A stretch of DNA of 10,269 bases from an uncultured Clostridia bacterium (lineage in GTDB: Bacteria; Bacillota; Clostridia; Oscillospirales; Acutalibacteraceae), in NCBI GenBank assembly GCA_945875045.1, contig CAMCIX010000031.1, forward strand, positions 1 through 10,269, read 5' to 3'. How positions within the stretch are numbered: the first letter of the stretch is position 1; each line of letters begins with the position of its first letter. Positions 1 to 7,072 of the stretch are shown here, piece by piece. The translations under genes and the position numbers were made by a program. Under the pieces are notes generated by a model, which saw only the letters and a list, made by a program, of their open reading frames with translations, had not been told where the DNA came from and did not search any database.

Positions 1-48
1 CGAGATGTAGAGAGGTCTCGTGGGCTCGGAGATGTGTATAAGAGACAG
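1..48 (+). other. Untrimmed Illumina Nextera adapter (P7 side)
   Basis: This is library-construction sequence, not genome. Positions 30-48 match the 19-base Tn5 mosaic end, and 15-29 match the Nextera read-2 overhang. Positions 7-14 (GTAGAGAG) sit where the i7 index lies and match, from memory, the primer form of index N707. Positions 1-6 (CGAGAT) match the end of the P7 primer. Genomic sequence therefore begins at 49. The minus-strand frame of the first gene stays open through the adapter, so an automatic annotation would add about 16 false residues to it. Confidence 0.97.
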
Positions 49-321
49 ATTATCCATAGCTTTTTCCGAGAAAACCGCGCTCCCGCCTGTTGCTATAACG
101 CTGTTTTTACAATCAATAGCGGAAATAACTTCGCCCTCGATTTTTAAAAATTCGTCGATTCCGTCGCGGTCAATAATGTCCTGAAGCTTTCTTCCCGTCT
201 GCTTTTGGATTAAAAGGTCGGTATCTACAAATTCAAGAGCCGCCGTCTTTGCAAGCACTACGCCTATAGTGCTTTTGCCCGCGCCGGGCATACCTATTAG
301 TACAATATTGCTCTTTTCCAT
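49..321 (-). CDS. Shikimate-kinase-like P-loop kinase, 3' end missing at contig edge
   Basis: Ninety-one N-terminal residues of a small nucleotide kinase of the AroK/shikimate kinase family, normally about 165-175 residues. Visible are the Walker A loop GMPGAGKST (residues 10-18), the substrate-site DTD (33-35) and the glycine motif TGGS (78-81). In true AroK the reaction is ATP-dependent phosphorylation of shikimate in the chorismate pathway. Two family positions differ. The arginine of the usual 'FR' motif, which contacts the shikimate carboxylate, is Leu59, and the third glycine of GGG is Ser81. The fold is therefore secure but the substrate is not. The ATG at 321 lies 3 bases after the preceding stop codon, so the gene is probably co-transcribed with the DUF711 gene, although no strong ribosome site is visible. 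The C-terminal half, with the lid domain, lies beyond the contig end. Confidence 0.8.
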
Positions 322-324
322 AGC

Positions 325-1680
325 TTAGTTTTTAAGACTTTGCAGCGGGGCGGGGATTCTGCCCGCGCGGTCGATAAACCTCTTAGGGCTCTTGTTAAGG
401 TTAACCCTCATAATCGGACCCGAGCCTAAAAGTCCGCCGAAATTAAGCTCCTCTCCCGCCTTTTTGCCGATTGCGGGGATAACCCTAACGGCTGTGGTTT
501 TGGAGTTTACCATACCGATTGCCGCCTCGTCTGCAATAATGGCGGAAATCACCTCGGCGGGGGTTTCGCCGGGAATTGCTATCATATCAAGACCGACAGA
601 GCAAACTGCGGTCATAGCCTCTAATTTTTCGAGCTGTAAATCTCCCGAGCGCGCCGCGTCAATCATACCCGCGTCCTCGGTTACAGGGATAAAGGCGCCC
701 GAAAGCCCACCAACGGAGGAGGACGCCATTACGCCGCCCTTTTTAACCGCGTCGTTAAGCAGAGCCAGCGCCGCAGTTGTGCCGTGAGTACCGCAGGCTT
801 CAAGTCCCATTTCCTCTAATATATGCGCCACCGAATCGCCCACGGCGGGGGTGGGAGCGAGGGAGAGGTCAACGATTCCGAAGGGAACGCCCAAACGCTT
901 TGAAGCCTCTGTGCCGACAAGCTGACCCATACGGGTTATCTTAAAGGCGGTGCGCTTTATGGTTTCCGCAACCTGACCTAAGTCGCCGTCGGGGCATTTT
1001 TTAAGCGCCGCCTGAACAACGCCCGGACCCGAAACGCCGACATGGATAACGCAGTCGGGCTCGCCTACACCGTGGAACGCACCCGCCATAAAGGGGTTAT
1101 CCTCCACCGCGTTGCAGAAGACAACTAACTTTGCACAGCCGATACACTCGCGGTCGGCGGTAATCTCGGCGGTCTGCCTTACAACCTCGCCCATAAGCTT
1201 TACCGCGTCCATATTAATGCCCGATTTTGTAGAGCCGATATTTACAGAGGAGCAGATGTTTTCGGTGATAGACAGCGCCTCGGGGATAGAGCGGATAAGC
1301 GCTTCGTCCCCCGCCGAAAAGCCCTTGTGCACAAGGGCTGAATAGCCGCCTATGAAGTTCACCCCCGTCGCGTCCGCCGCTCTTTGGAGGGTTTTCGCGT
1401 ACATAACGGGGTCGCCGCCGTTCGCCGCCAAAAGGGCTATCGGCGTTACCGAAATACGCTTATTTATTATCGGAATACCGTATTCGCGCTCGATATTTTC
1501 CCCCGTCTCCACAAGCCTTCCCGCAAGGCGGGTTATTTTGTCGTATACCTTGTCGCAGGAGCGTTTAATGTCGGAATCCGCGCAGTCTAAAAGGGAAATA
1601 CCCATTGTTATGGTGCGTATATCAAGATTTTCTTCGGAAATCATATTAATGGTTTCCATTATGTCATTTATATTAAGCAT
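325..1680 (-). CDS. DUF711 / UPF0210 'PFL family' protein
   Basis: A 451-residue protein that I recognise as the DUF711/UPF0210 family, matching the family's usual length of about 450. Typical stretches are the N-terminal region with [11 protein letters not shown] (about residues 75-85), [18 protein letters not shown] in the middle, and the C-terminal [15 protein letters not shown] followed by [11 protein letters not shown] structural relationship to pyruvate formate-lyase gives the family its 'PFL family' label, but there is no glycyl-radical motif (RVSGYA) and no tandem active-site cysteines, so it should not be called a formate-lyase. The biochemical function is, to my knowledge, unknown. 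Start: GAGG at 1687-1690 lies 6 bases before the ATG. It follows the ACT-domain gene by 11 bases, a pairing common in Firmicutes, and precedes the kinase-like gene by 3 bases, which suggests one transcript. Confidence 0.93.
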   Translation of the reverse strand: MLNINDIMETINMISEENLDIRTITMGISLLDCADSDIKRSCDKVYDKITRLAGRLVETGENIEREYGIPIINKRISVTPIALLAANGGDPVMYAKTLQRAADATGVNFIGGYSALVHKGFSAGDEALIRSIPEALSITENICSSVNIGSTKSGINMDAVKLMGEVVRQTAEITADRECIGCAKLVVFCNAVEDNPFMAGAFHGVGEPDCVIHVGVSGPGVVQAALKKCPDGDLGQVAETIKRTAFKITRMGQLVGTEASKRLGVPFGIVDLSLAPTPAVGDSVAHILEEMGLEACGTHGTTAALALLNDAVKKGGVMASSSVGGLSGAFIPVTEDAGMIDAARSGDLQLEKLEAMTAVCSVGLDMIAIPGETPAEVISAIIADEAAIGMVNSKTTAVRVIPAIGKKAGEELNFGGLLGSGPIMRVNLNKSPKRFIDRAGRIPAPLQSLKN

Positions 1681-1691
1681 ATACTACCTCT

Positions 1692-1961
1692 TTAAATACG
1701 ATGCATTGAATTGAAAATATCCTCGTGCATAACGCGGATGTCGAGATTGTTGTCAAGACCCAGAGCCTTCATTTTGTCCGAAAATTCGGTAAAGGAGCAG
1801 TTAAGCCCGCTAATTTCCGTAAGCATTACCATTACGAACATATCCTGCAAAACCGACTGGGTAATATCCACAATATTAGCTCCGCATTCTGCGCAGACCG
1901 CGCTTACCTTTGAAATAATGCCCACGGCGTCCTTGCCGATAACCGATACTACTGTTTTCAT
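1692..1961 (-). CDS. ACT-domain protein, UPF0237 family
   Basis: An 89-residue protein that is essentially one ACT domain (about residues 3-75). It opens with the beta strand KTVVSVIGKDAVGIISKVSAV and continues with GANIVDITQSVLQDMFVMVM, typical of the GcvR-like/UPF0237 group. ACT domains usually bind amino acids or similar small ligands and act as regulatory modules, often as dimers. No catalytic domain is attached. The AAGGG-type ribosome site (around 1971-1975) sits just upstream of the ATG. It is the first gene of the ACT-DUF711-kinase unit and has its own promoter at 1992-2020. Its partner is probably the neighbouring DUF711 protein, inferred from conserved adjacency rather than from any motif. 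Confidence 0.92.
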   Translation of the reverse strand: MKTVVSVIGKDAVGIISKVSAVCAECGANIVDITQSVLQDMFVMVMLTEISGLNCSFTEFSDKMKALGLDNNLDIRVMHEDIFNSMHRI

Positions 1962-1991
1962 TTTGCTTCACCCTTCAAAAATATTGTTTCA

Positions 1992-2020
1992 ATTTTAACA
2001 TACTTTTCCGCTAATATCAA
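1992..2020 (-). promoter_or_regulatory. Promoter for the ACT-DUF711-kinase operon
   Basis: On the minus strand a TTGATA -35 box (2015-2020) and a TAAAAT -10 box (1992-1997) are separated by 17 bases. A TG one base before the -10 box makes it an extended -10. The -35 box includes the TGA stop codon of the upstream permease gene (2017-2019). No terminator is visible between the two units, so some read-through from the transporter operon is likely. Confidence 0.7.
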
Positions 2021-2802
2021 GCAATATCCTTTTTATTGTACTTATAAAATGCGGCGGCAATGCCCATTACCGTGAAAATAAGCCCGAAAGCCAGATATTT
2101 AAGCTCAATTTTACCGTTTGCGATTATGTCCGCGCCGTCGGTATAGCCGAAAGGCGTAAGGTATTTTAAAAACTCTGCCTTTTCGGTAAGGTTTGCTACT
2201 ATATTAAGAAAATAGAAGAGCGCGGCGGCGCCGAGACCGATTCCCGCAGAATTAGCGCTTATAAACGCCGAAGCCCCAAAGCAAACGGCACAGGTTTCAA
2301 GCTGCATTATAAAATAGGATAAGAACATCAGGAATAATTTGTATACATCGGGCTTTTCGCCGATAATTAATACCGAAAGGGCGGTAATCCCCGCGACCGC
2401 GAGGTTAAGCAGTATTAACTGTAACACCGCGGCGCAGAGCTTATTAAAAACTACCGAGGTTCGGCTTATCGGGTGGGTTAAGAGAAATTCGGCGGTATGC
2501 TCCTTTTCCTCCTTTGAAAGGGCGGAAATACCTAAAAGCGCCGCAAAGAACGCACCGCCTAAACCCAATACGTTCCCGCACTCAACGGCAAAAAAGCCCG
2601 AAAACTCACCGAAATTGATTTTATCCATACCGAAAGCCGCCGAAAAGCTTCCCATATTTGCAAACATTCCGCTGATTTCACTCATCTGACTGCCCATTTG
2701 CGGGTAAATAAAAATACAAAGTGCCAGCATAAAGGCGATTATCGCCGTCCAAATAATAAGGCTGTTTTTGCCCGCCTTAAGCTCGTGCTTTATTACGGTC
2801 AT
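2017..2802 (-). CDS. ABC-2 type transporter permease
   Basis: A 261-residue integral membrane protein of the ABC-2 permease class. Hydrophobic segments lie at about residues 16-34, 75-95, 118-146, 154-178, 184-206 and 236-252, which suggests six membrane spans. A short cytoplasmic N-terminus begins MTVIKHELKAGKNS, a start typical of these permeases. The stretch EEKEHTAEFLLTHPISR after the second span is the usual cytoplasmic coupling segment. It pairs with the ATPase immediately upstream. The two reading frames overlap by 4 bases (ATGA) and GGAGG lies 7 bases before the start codon, so they are translationally coupled. The likely role is export of a lipid, peptide or drug-like compound. The substrate cannot be read from the sequence. 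Confidence 0.88.
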   Translation of the reverse strand: MTVIKHELKAGKNSLIIWTAIIAFMLALCIFIYPQMGSQMSEISGMFANMGSFSAAFGMDKINFGEFSGFFAVECGNVLGLGGAFFAALLGISALSKEEKEHTAEFLLTHPISRTSVVFNKLCAAVLQLILLNLAVAGITALSVLIIGEKPDVYKLFLMFLSYFIMQLETCAVCFGASAFISANSAGIGLGAAALFYFLNIVANLTEKAEFLKYLTPFGYTDGADIIANGKIELKYLAFGLIFTVMGIAAAFYKYNKKDIA

Positions 2803-3677
2803 TTCCGCTCCTCCTTTGAATAAAAGTGCATAAAGATTTCTTCTAAATCAGGCTCTGTAATATTAATGTCGGTAATAGTAAGCTTTGAAAGCTCGCTTAG
2901 CAGCATAGAGGGACTTCCACTGTATAAAAAGCTTATAGTATCGCCGTTTTGCTTTAGGTCCTTAATACCCTCAAGCGCGGGCGGGGAGGTAATTCCTCGT
3001 AGGGAGACCCGCTTTGCCTCGGTGTGTCCGATATTTTCTATACTGTCGCAGACAAGTATTTTGCCGTCCCTTATAACGGCGGCGTGCTTGCAGTAGCGCT
3101 GAACCTCGGAAAGAATGTGGGAGGAAAGAAAAACGGTCGTGCCGCTTTCGTTTAATTCCTTTAATATAGCGTAAAATTCGCGCTGCATAAGCGGGTCAAG
3201 TCCGCTTGTCGGCTCGTCTAATATACAAAGTCGCGGCGTGTGCTGTAATGCGCAGACAATCGAGACCTTTTTGCGGTTGCCGAGAGATAACTCCTTGATT
3301 TTTTTCTCGGTATCAAGCTGTAAACGCTCGCACAGGTGCTTTGCCGTAGCCGCGCAGTCCCTTTTTCGGAGCGCCGCCGAAAGCTTTATAACCTCCCGCA
3401 CCCGCATATCGGGGTAAAACGCCGCCTCCGACGGCATATAGCCTATCTCGCTTAATATTTCGGTTTTGTTTTTTATTATATCCTTGCCTAATATTTCGGC
3501 ACTGCCCGAGGTAGGGGAGATAAGTCCCAACAGGGTGCGGACTGTGGTGCTTTTGCCCGCGCCGTTTGGACCTATAAAACCGAAGAAATCCCCCTCCTCG
3601 ACTTGGAGGTTAATCCCGTCAATTCCCCTTGATTTGCCGTAAAATTTTACAAGTGAATCGGTTTTAATTACATTCAT
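2799..3677 (-). CDS. ABC transporter ATP-binding protein
   Basis: A 292-residue nucleotide-binding subunit of the CcmA/BcrA-like group that partners ABC-2 permeases. Visible are Walker A GPNGAGKST (36-44), a PSE motif at 82-84 in the Q-loop region, the signature LSLGNRKK (130-137), Walker B LCILDEP with Asp154 and Glu155, the D-loop SGLD, and the H-loop His187. A C-terminal extension of about 80 residues ending in EPDLEEIFMHFY is typical of this subfamily. I chose the ATG at 3677 rather than the frame's upstream opening at 3719. It starts the conserved MNVIKTDSLVKFYG sequence, and AAAGGAG lies about 10 bases before it, while the longer form would overlap the promoter's -10 box. It powers the permease encoded downstream. 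Confidence 0.92.
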   Translation of the reverse strand: MNVIKTDSLVKFYGKSRGIDGINLQVEEGDFFGFIGPNGAGKSTTVRTLLGLISPTSGSAEILGKDIIKNKTEILSEIGYMPSEAAFYPDMRVREVIKLSAALRKRDCAATAKHLCERLQLDTEKKIKELSLGNRKKVSIVCALQHTPRLCILDEPTSGLDPLMQREFYAILKELNESGTTVFLSSHILSEVQRYCKHAAVIRDGKILVCDSIENIGHTEAKRVSLRGITSPPALEGIKDLKQNGDTISFLYSGSPSMLLSELSKLTITDINITEPDLEEIFMHFYSKEERK

Positions 3678-3710
3678 CTCTTTTCCGCTCCTTTCACGGT
3701 AATTAAAACC

Positions 3711-3739
3711 ATTATACATAATAAGCTTTCAATAAACAA
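3711..3739 (-). promoter_or_regulatory. Promoter for the ABC transporter operon
   Basis: On the minus strand a TTGTTT -35 box (3734-3739) lies 17 bases from a perfect TATAAT -10 box (3711-3716). The predicted start of transcription leaves a leader of about 30 bases that contains the ribosome site. The AT-rich dyad at 3750-3766 lies just upstream of the -35 box. Confidence 0.6.
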
Positions 3740-3749
3740 GGCTTTTAGG

Positions 3750-3766
3750 AATATTTTTGAAATATT
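3750..3766. repeat. AT-rich dyad, possible operator
   Basis: Perfect 7-bp arms AATATTT and AAATATT are separated by TTG. The dyad lies 11 bp upstream of the transporter -35 box. It has the size and position of a small dimeric regulator site, but AT-rich dyads also arise by chance, and no regulator gene is present nearby. Confidence 0.35.
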
Positions 3767-3835
3767 TATGGGGCGTAAAAATGCCAAACCGTTTGTTTGC
3801 ACAAAAATAGCTGATATTATGCACCATAAAAATGC
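3766..3835 (+). repeat. Paired direct repeats between divergent promoters
   Basis: The pattern TTATG-N5-TAAAAATGC occurs at 3766-3784 and again at 3817-3835 with identical internal spacing. The two copies are 51 bp apart, close to five turns of the helix, so they would face the same side of the DNA. They sit in non-coding sequence between the transporter and pflB promoters, with the nearer copy ending 25 bp before the pflB -35 box. A cooperative activator or repressor site is a reasonable inference. The regulator is unknown. Confidence 0.45.
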
Positions 3836-3860
3836 AATTTATCAAAATGTAGACAGCCTA

Positions 3861-3892
3861 TTGACAAATAGCCCTATATGTAGTATTATAAT
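3861..3892 (+). promoter_or_regulatory. pflBA promoter
   Basis: A consensus TTGACA -35 box at 3861-3866 is followed by TATTAT at 3884-3889 (17-base spacing) overlapping TATAAT at 3887-3892 (20-base spacing). Transcription would begin just before the riboswitch at about 3897-3901, so the aptamer lies at the very 5' end of the transcript. Confidence 0.75.
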
Positions 3893-3901
3893 AGCGTACT
3901 A

Positions 3902-3972
3902 AAGGTCGCGTGACTGACGGATAAGCGGGTAACCGCGTGGAGCGCGAGCCTAAAATGCCGACCGTCTGGGCA
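3902..3972 (+). promoter_or_regulatory. ZTP riboswitch (pfl RNA motif)
   Basis: The two conserved blocks of the ZTP/ZMP aptamer are present: TGACTGACGGA at 3911-3921 and CCGACCGTCTGGGCA at 3958-3972. P1 pairs TCGCG (3906-3910) with CGCGA (3943-3947). P2 pairs GCGG (3925-3928) with CCGC (3933-3936) around a GTAA tetraloop. The pseudoknot pairs ACGG (3916-3919) with CCGT (3962-3965). The linker between the halves is short. The class senses the purine intermediate ZMP/ZTP, which builds up when 10-formyl-tetrahydrofolate is scarce, and is known upstream of pfl, fhs, purH and glyA genes. Here it precedes pflB, and its last bases are shared with the following terminator, which predicts that ligand binding turns expression on. 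Confidence 0.93.
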
Positions 3973-4000
3973 ATTCAGCTAATTACTGGATTGCCCTTTT
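3968..4000 (+). terminator. Intrinsic terminator, expression platform of the ZTP riboswitch
   Basis: An 11-bp stem pairs 3968-3978 (GGGCAATTCAG) with 3986-3996 (CTGGATTGCCC), with one T-G wobble and a 7-base loop, followed by TTTT at 3997-4000. The first five bases of the stem (GGGCA) are the conserved 3' end of the aptamer, so the bound pseudoknot and the terminator compete. It lies upstream of the pflB ribosome site. Confidence 0.9.
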
Positions 4001-4021
4001 GTATTGTTTAGGAGGATTATA

Positions 4022-6253
4022 ATGGAACACAGCAATTGGAACGGATTTAAAACGGGCGTATGGCAGGACGAAATTAACGTCCGCGATTTTATACAGAAAA
4101 ACTACACCGAGTACAAAGGGGACGACAGCTTTTTAAAGGGCGCTACCAAGCGTACAAAGGAGCTTATGGGGCGGCTTAACTCCCTTTTTGAGCTTGAAAG
4201 ACAGTACGGCGGGGTGCTCGATATCGATACCGAGACGGTATCGTCTCTTACGGCATATGCACCCGGTTATATCGATAAGGACAAGGAGCTTATTGTCGGT
4301 ATGCAGACCAACCGCCCCTTAAAGCGCGGGGTTAACCCCTTTGGAGGCATTCGTATGGCGAGACAGGCGTGCGAGGCATACGGCTACAAGCTCAGCGATA
4401 AGCTGGAAAGCGAGTTTAAGTACAGAACCACCCACAACGACGGCGTTTTCAGAGCCTACACCGAGGAAATGCGCTTAGCCCGCAGAAGCCATATTTTAAC
4501 CGGTCTGCCCGACGCCTACGGCAGAGGAAGAATTATAGGCGATTACAGACGCGTCGCCCTTTACGGTATAGATAAGCTTGTTGCCGAAAAGAAAAAGGAT
4601 AAGGCGGCTTTAGCCGAGGGTAATTTCGGTGCGGACGAAATCAAGCTTGACGAGGAGCTTTTCCAGCAGATAGCGTTTTTAGGCTATATGAAGGAAATGG
4701 CGGCTATGTACGGCTTTGATATAAGCGAGCCCGCAAGCAACGCCAAAGAGGCTATCCAGTGGACATATTTTGCCTATCTTGCCGCTATTAAGGAGCAGAA
4801 CGGCGCGGCTATGTCCTTAGGACGCGTTAGCACCTTCTTCGATATTTACATCGAGCGCGATATTAAAAACGGCGTTTTGACCGAAGGCACGGCGCAGGAG
4901 CTTATCGACGATTTTGTAATGAAGCTTAGAATCGCCCGTCATCTGCGCACACCCGACTATAACGAGCTTTTCGGCGGCGACCCGATGTGGATTACCGAAA
5001 GCGTAGGCGGAATGGGTGAGGACGGCAGAACCTTAGTCACCAAAAACAGCTTCCGTATTTTAAATACCCTTTATACTCTGGGTTCATCTCCCGAGCCGAA
5101 CCTTACCGTTTTGTGGTCAAACTCTCTGCCCGAGGGCTTTAAGAAGTTCTGCGCCAAGGTCTCCTGCGATACCGATTCCATTCAGTACGAAAACGACGAC
5201 CTTATGAGACCTATTTACGGCGACGATTACGCCATAGCCTGCTGTGTTTCGGCTATGAAAATCGGTAAGCAGATGCAGTTCTTCGGCGCGCGCTGTAATC
5301 TTCCCAAGCTTTTACTGCTTGCGATAAACGGCGGCGTGGACACCACAAGCGGAATACACATAGGTCCGCAGATGGGCGTAATGGAGAGCGAAGTCCTCGA
5401 CTATAAAGAGGTAAAGGCAAGGCTTGATAAATATATCGAGTGGGTTGCCCGCCTTTACGTTAATACAATGAACGTAATTCACTATATGCACGATAAGTAC
5501 GCCTATGAAAAATCCCAGATGGCGCTTCACGATACCGACGTTCACCGCTTTATGGCGTTCGGCGTGGCGGGACTTTCGGTAATTGCCGATTCGCTTAGCG
5601 CGATTAAATACGGCGAGGTTCGCCCGATAAGGGACGAAAACGGCTTTATTACCGAGTTTGAGACCGTGGGAGAGTTCCCGAAATTCGGCAACGACGACGA
5701 CCGAGTAGACCTTATAGCTAAAGAGCTTACACACCAAATGATTACCGAGCTTAGAAAGACCCCGACCTACAGAAACGCCGAGCATACCCTTTCGGCGCTG
5801 ACTATAACCTCAAACGTAATGTACGGTAAGAACACCGCCGCCACTCCCGACGGCAGACCTGCGGGCGCACCCTTTGCACCGGGAGCCAATCCTATGCACA
5901 ACCGCGAGGAAAACGGCGCGCTGGCTTCCCTTAACTCGGTTGCGAAGCTTTCCTACGACGATTGCCGCGACGGTATTTCCAATACCTTTTCCATTACTCC
6001 CGACACCTTGGGCAGAACGGCGGAGGAAAGGGTTAATAACCTTGTCTCTGTGCTGGACGGCTACTTTGCTAAGATGGCGCACCATATTAATATTAACGTA
6101 CTCAACCGCGAAACGCTGATTGAGGCATACAACGACCCCACGGCTTACCCCAACCTTACAATCCGCGTTTCGGGCTATGCGGTTAACTTCCACAAGCTCT
6201 CTCGCGAGCAACAGCGCGAGGTTATAAGCCGCACCTTCCACGAGGCTATGTAA
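4022..6253 (+). CDS. pflB: Pyruvate formate-lyase (formate C-acetyltransferase)
   Basis: A 743-residue glycyl-radical enzyme converting pyruvate and CoA to acetyl-CoA and formate in the cytoplasm, central to anaerobic sugar fermentation. The PFL domain covers about residues 1-610. The tandem active-site cysteines are Cys407-Cys408 in [12 protein letters not shown], which distinguishes true PFL from glycerol dehydratase and other single-cysteine relatives. The C-terminal glycine-radical domain carries [10 protein letters not shown] with the radical site at Gly718. Length is close to that of known PFLs (about 740-760). The start is the ATG at 4022, with a perfect AGGAGG at 4010-4015 six bases upstream. 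An in-frame TTG at 4004 would run through the ribosome site and is rejected. The gene is controlled by the ZTP riboswitch and its terminator, and overlaps the activase gene by one base. Confidence 0.98.
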   Translation: MEHSNWNGFKTGVWQDEINVRDFIQKNYTEYKGDDSFLKGATKRTKELMGRLNSLFELERQYGGVLDIDTETVSSLTAYAPGYIDKDKELIVGMQTNRPLKRGVNPFGGIRMARQACEAYGYKLSDKLESEFKYRTTHNDGVFRAYTEEMRLARRSHILTGLPDAYGRGRIIGDYRRVALYGIDKLVAEKKKDKAALAEGNFGADEIKLDEELFQQIAFLGYMKEMAAMYGFDISEPASNAKEAIQWTYFAYLAAIKEQNGAAMSLGRVSTFFDIYIERDIKNGVLTEGTAQELIDDFVMKLRIARHLRTPDYNELFGGDPMWITESVGGMGEDGRTLVTKNSFRILNTLYTLGSSPEPNLTVLWSNSLPEGFKKFCAKVSCDTDSIQYENDDLMRPIYGDDYAIACCVSAMKIGKQMQFFGARCNLPKLLLLAINGGVDTTSGIHIGPQMGVMESEVLDYKEVKARLDKYIEWVARLYVNTMNVIHYMHDKYAYEKSQMALHDTDVHRFMAFGVAGLSVIADSLSAIKYGEVRPIRDENGFITEFETVGEFPKFGNDDDRVDLIAKELTHQMITELRKTPTYRNAEHTLSALTITSNVMYGKNTAATPDGRPAGAPFAPGANPMHNREENGALASLNSVAKLSYDDCRDGISNTFSITPDTLGRTAEERVNNLVSVLDGYFAKMAHHININVLNRETLIEAYNDPTAYPNLTIRVSGYAVNFHKLSREQQREVISRTFHEAM

Positions 6254-6984
6254 TGAGGGAATTAATTAAAGGAAGAATAAGCTCCTTTCAGACGCTCGGC
6301 ACCCTTGACGGACCGGGCGTCCGCTTTGTAGCGTTTTTACAGGGCTGTCCGCTAAGGTGCGTATGCTGTCACAATCCCGAAACCTGGGATAAAAACGGCG
6401 GTACGCAGTACACCGCAAAAGAGGTTGTGGAGAGAGCGGAAAGATATAAGGAATATTTCGGCAAGGAGGGCGGCATAACCCTTTCGGGCGGCGAGCCGCT
6501 TTTACAGGCTGATTTTGTCACCGAGGTATTTCGGCTGGCACACGAAAAGGGAATCAACACCTGCCTTGATACAAGCGGCTGTATTATAAATGAAAAGACC
6601 GAGGAACTGCTCGATTATACAGATTATTGTTTACTTGATATTAAGTACACAACCGATAGGGAGTACAGGCAGTATGTAGGGTGCGGGCTTAATAATCCGC
6701 TTGAATTTTTGGAGCGGCTTAACAATAAAAAAATACCCTGCCGAATAAGACAGGTGATTATAGAGGGACTTAATGACAGCACCGATAATATTAAAAGATT
6801 AGCGGAAATAATTAAAAAATATCCCTCTATAGAAAAAACCGAGCTTTTAGCCTTCAGAAAGCTTTGCGTTTCAAAATATCAAAAGCTCGGAATGTCCTTT
6901 CCCCTTGCAAACACCCCCGAAACCCCGCAGTTTAAAATAAAGCTTTTAGAGGAAAAACTGGCTGAAATACTAAAGGAAGAATAA
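6253..6984 (+). CDS. pflA: Pyruvate formate-lyase activating enzyme (radical SAM)
   Basis: A 243-residue radical S-adenosylmethionine enzyme that installs the glycyl radical on PflB (here Gly718). The [4Fe-4S] cluster motif CPLRCVCC gives the canonical CX3CX2C ligands Cys32, Cys36 and Cys39. Cys38 is an extra cysteine next to the third ligand, where most homologues have Tyr or another residue. GPGVRFVAFLQG precedes the cluster, and LSGGEPLLQ (about residues 77-85) is the SAM-binding GGEP motif. Length matches the family (about 240-250). The start codon overlaps the pflB stop (TAATG), with GAGG at 6242-6245 as ribosome site, so the enzyme and its activase are made together. A large hairpin at 7023-7068 may end the operon. 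Confidence 0.97.
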   Translation: MRELIKGRISSFQTLGTLDGPGVRFVAFLQGCPLRCVCCHNPETWDKNGGTQYTAKEVVERAERYKEYFGKEGGITLSGGEPLLQADFVTEVFRLAHEKGINTCLDTSGCIINEKTEELLDYTDYCLLDIKYTTDREYRQYVGCGLNNPLEFLERLNNKKIPCRIRQVIIEGLNDSTDNIKRLAEIIKKYPSIEKTELLAFRKLCVSKYQKLGMSFPLANTPETPQFKIKLLEEKLAEILKEE

Positions 6985-7022
6985 CCGAATCGAAAAAACG
7001 CTTTTATTCACCTTGGTATAAT

Positions 7023-7068
7023 AAACCGCTTTTTTTACGGAAATAATAGTACGTAGAAAGGGCGGTTT
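7023..7068 (+). promoter_or_regulatory. 17-bp hairpin containing the spoVAF ribosome site
   Basis: Positions 7023-7039 pair continuously with 7052-7068 (three T-G wobbles) around a 12-base loop. The 3' arm contains the ribosome site AAAGGG (7057-7062) of the next gene. The hairpin is followed by TTGTT and could also act as a weak terminator for pflBA. A TATAAT box lies immediately before the 5' arm (7017-7022). Transcripts started from it would begin inside the 5' arm and lose the outer pairs, so only read-through transcripts would fold the full stem. No convincing -35 box is seen 16-18 bases upstream. Confidence 0.6.
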
Positions 7069-7072
7069 TGTT

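Noticed and set aside
325..1680. Reading the DUF711 protein as a second pyruvate formate-lyase because of its 'PFL family' label
   Set aside because: It lacks the RVSGYA radical motif and the tandem active-site cysteines. The label reflects structural similarity only.
5312..6241. Long open frames on the minus strand opposite pflB (5312-5785 and 5810-6241)
   Set aside because: They mirror the codon pattern of a well-supported pflB, show no recognisable domain and have no convincing ribosome site.
6988..7022. SigmaG or sigmaF promoter for spoVAF
   Set aside because: TATAATA resembles the sigmaG -10 box, but no acceptable -35 box lies at the required spacing, so the sigma factor cannot be named.
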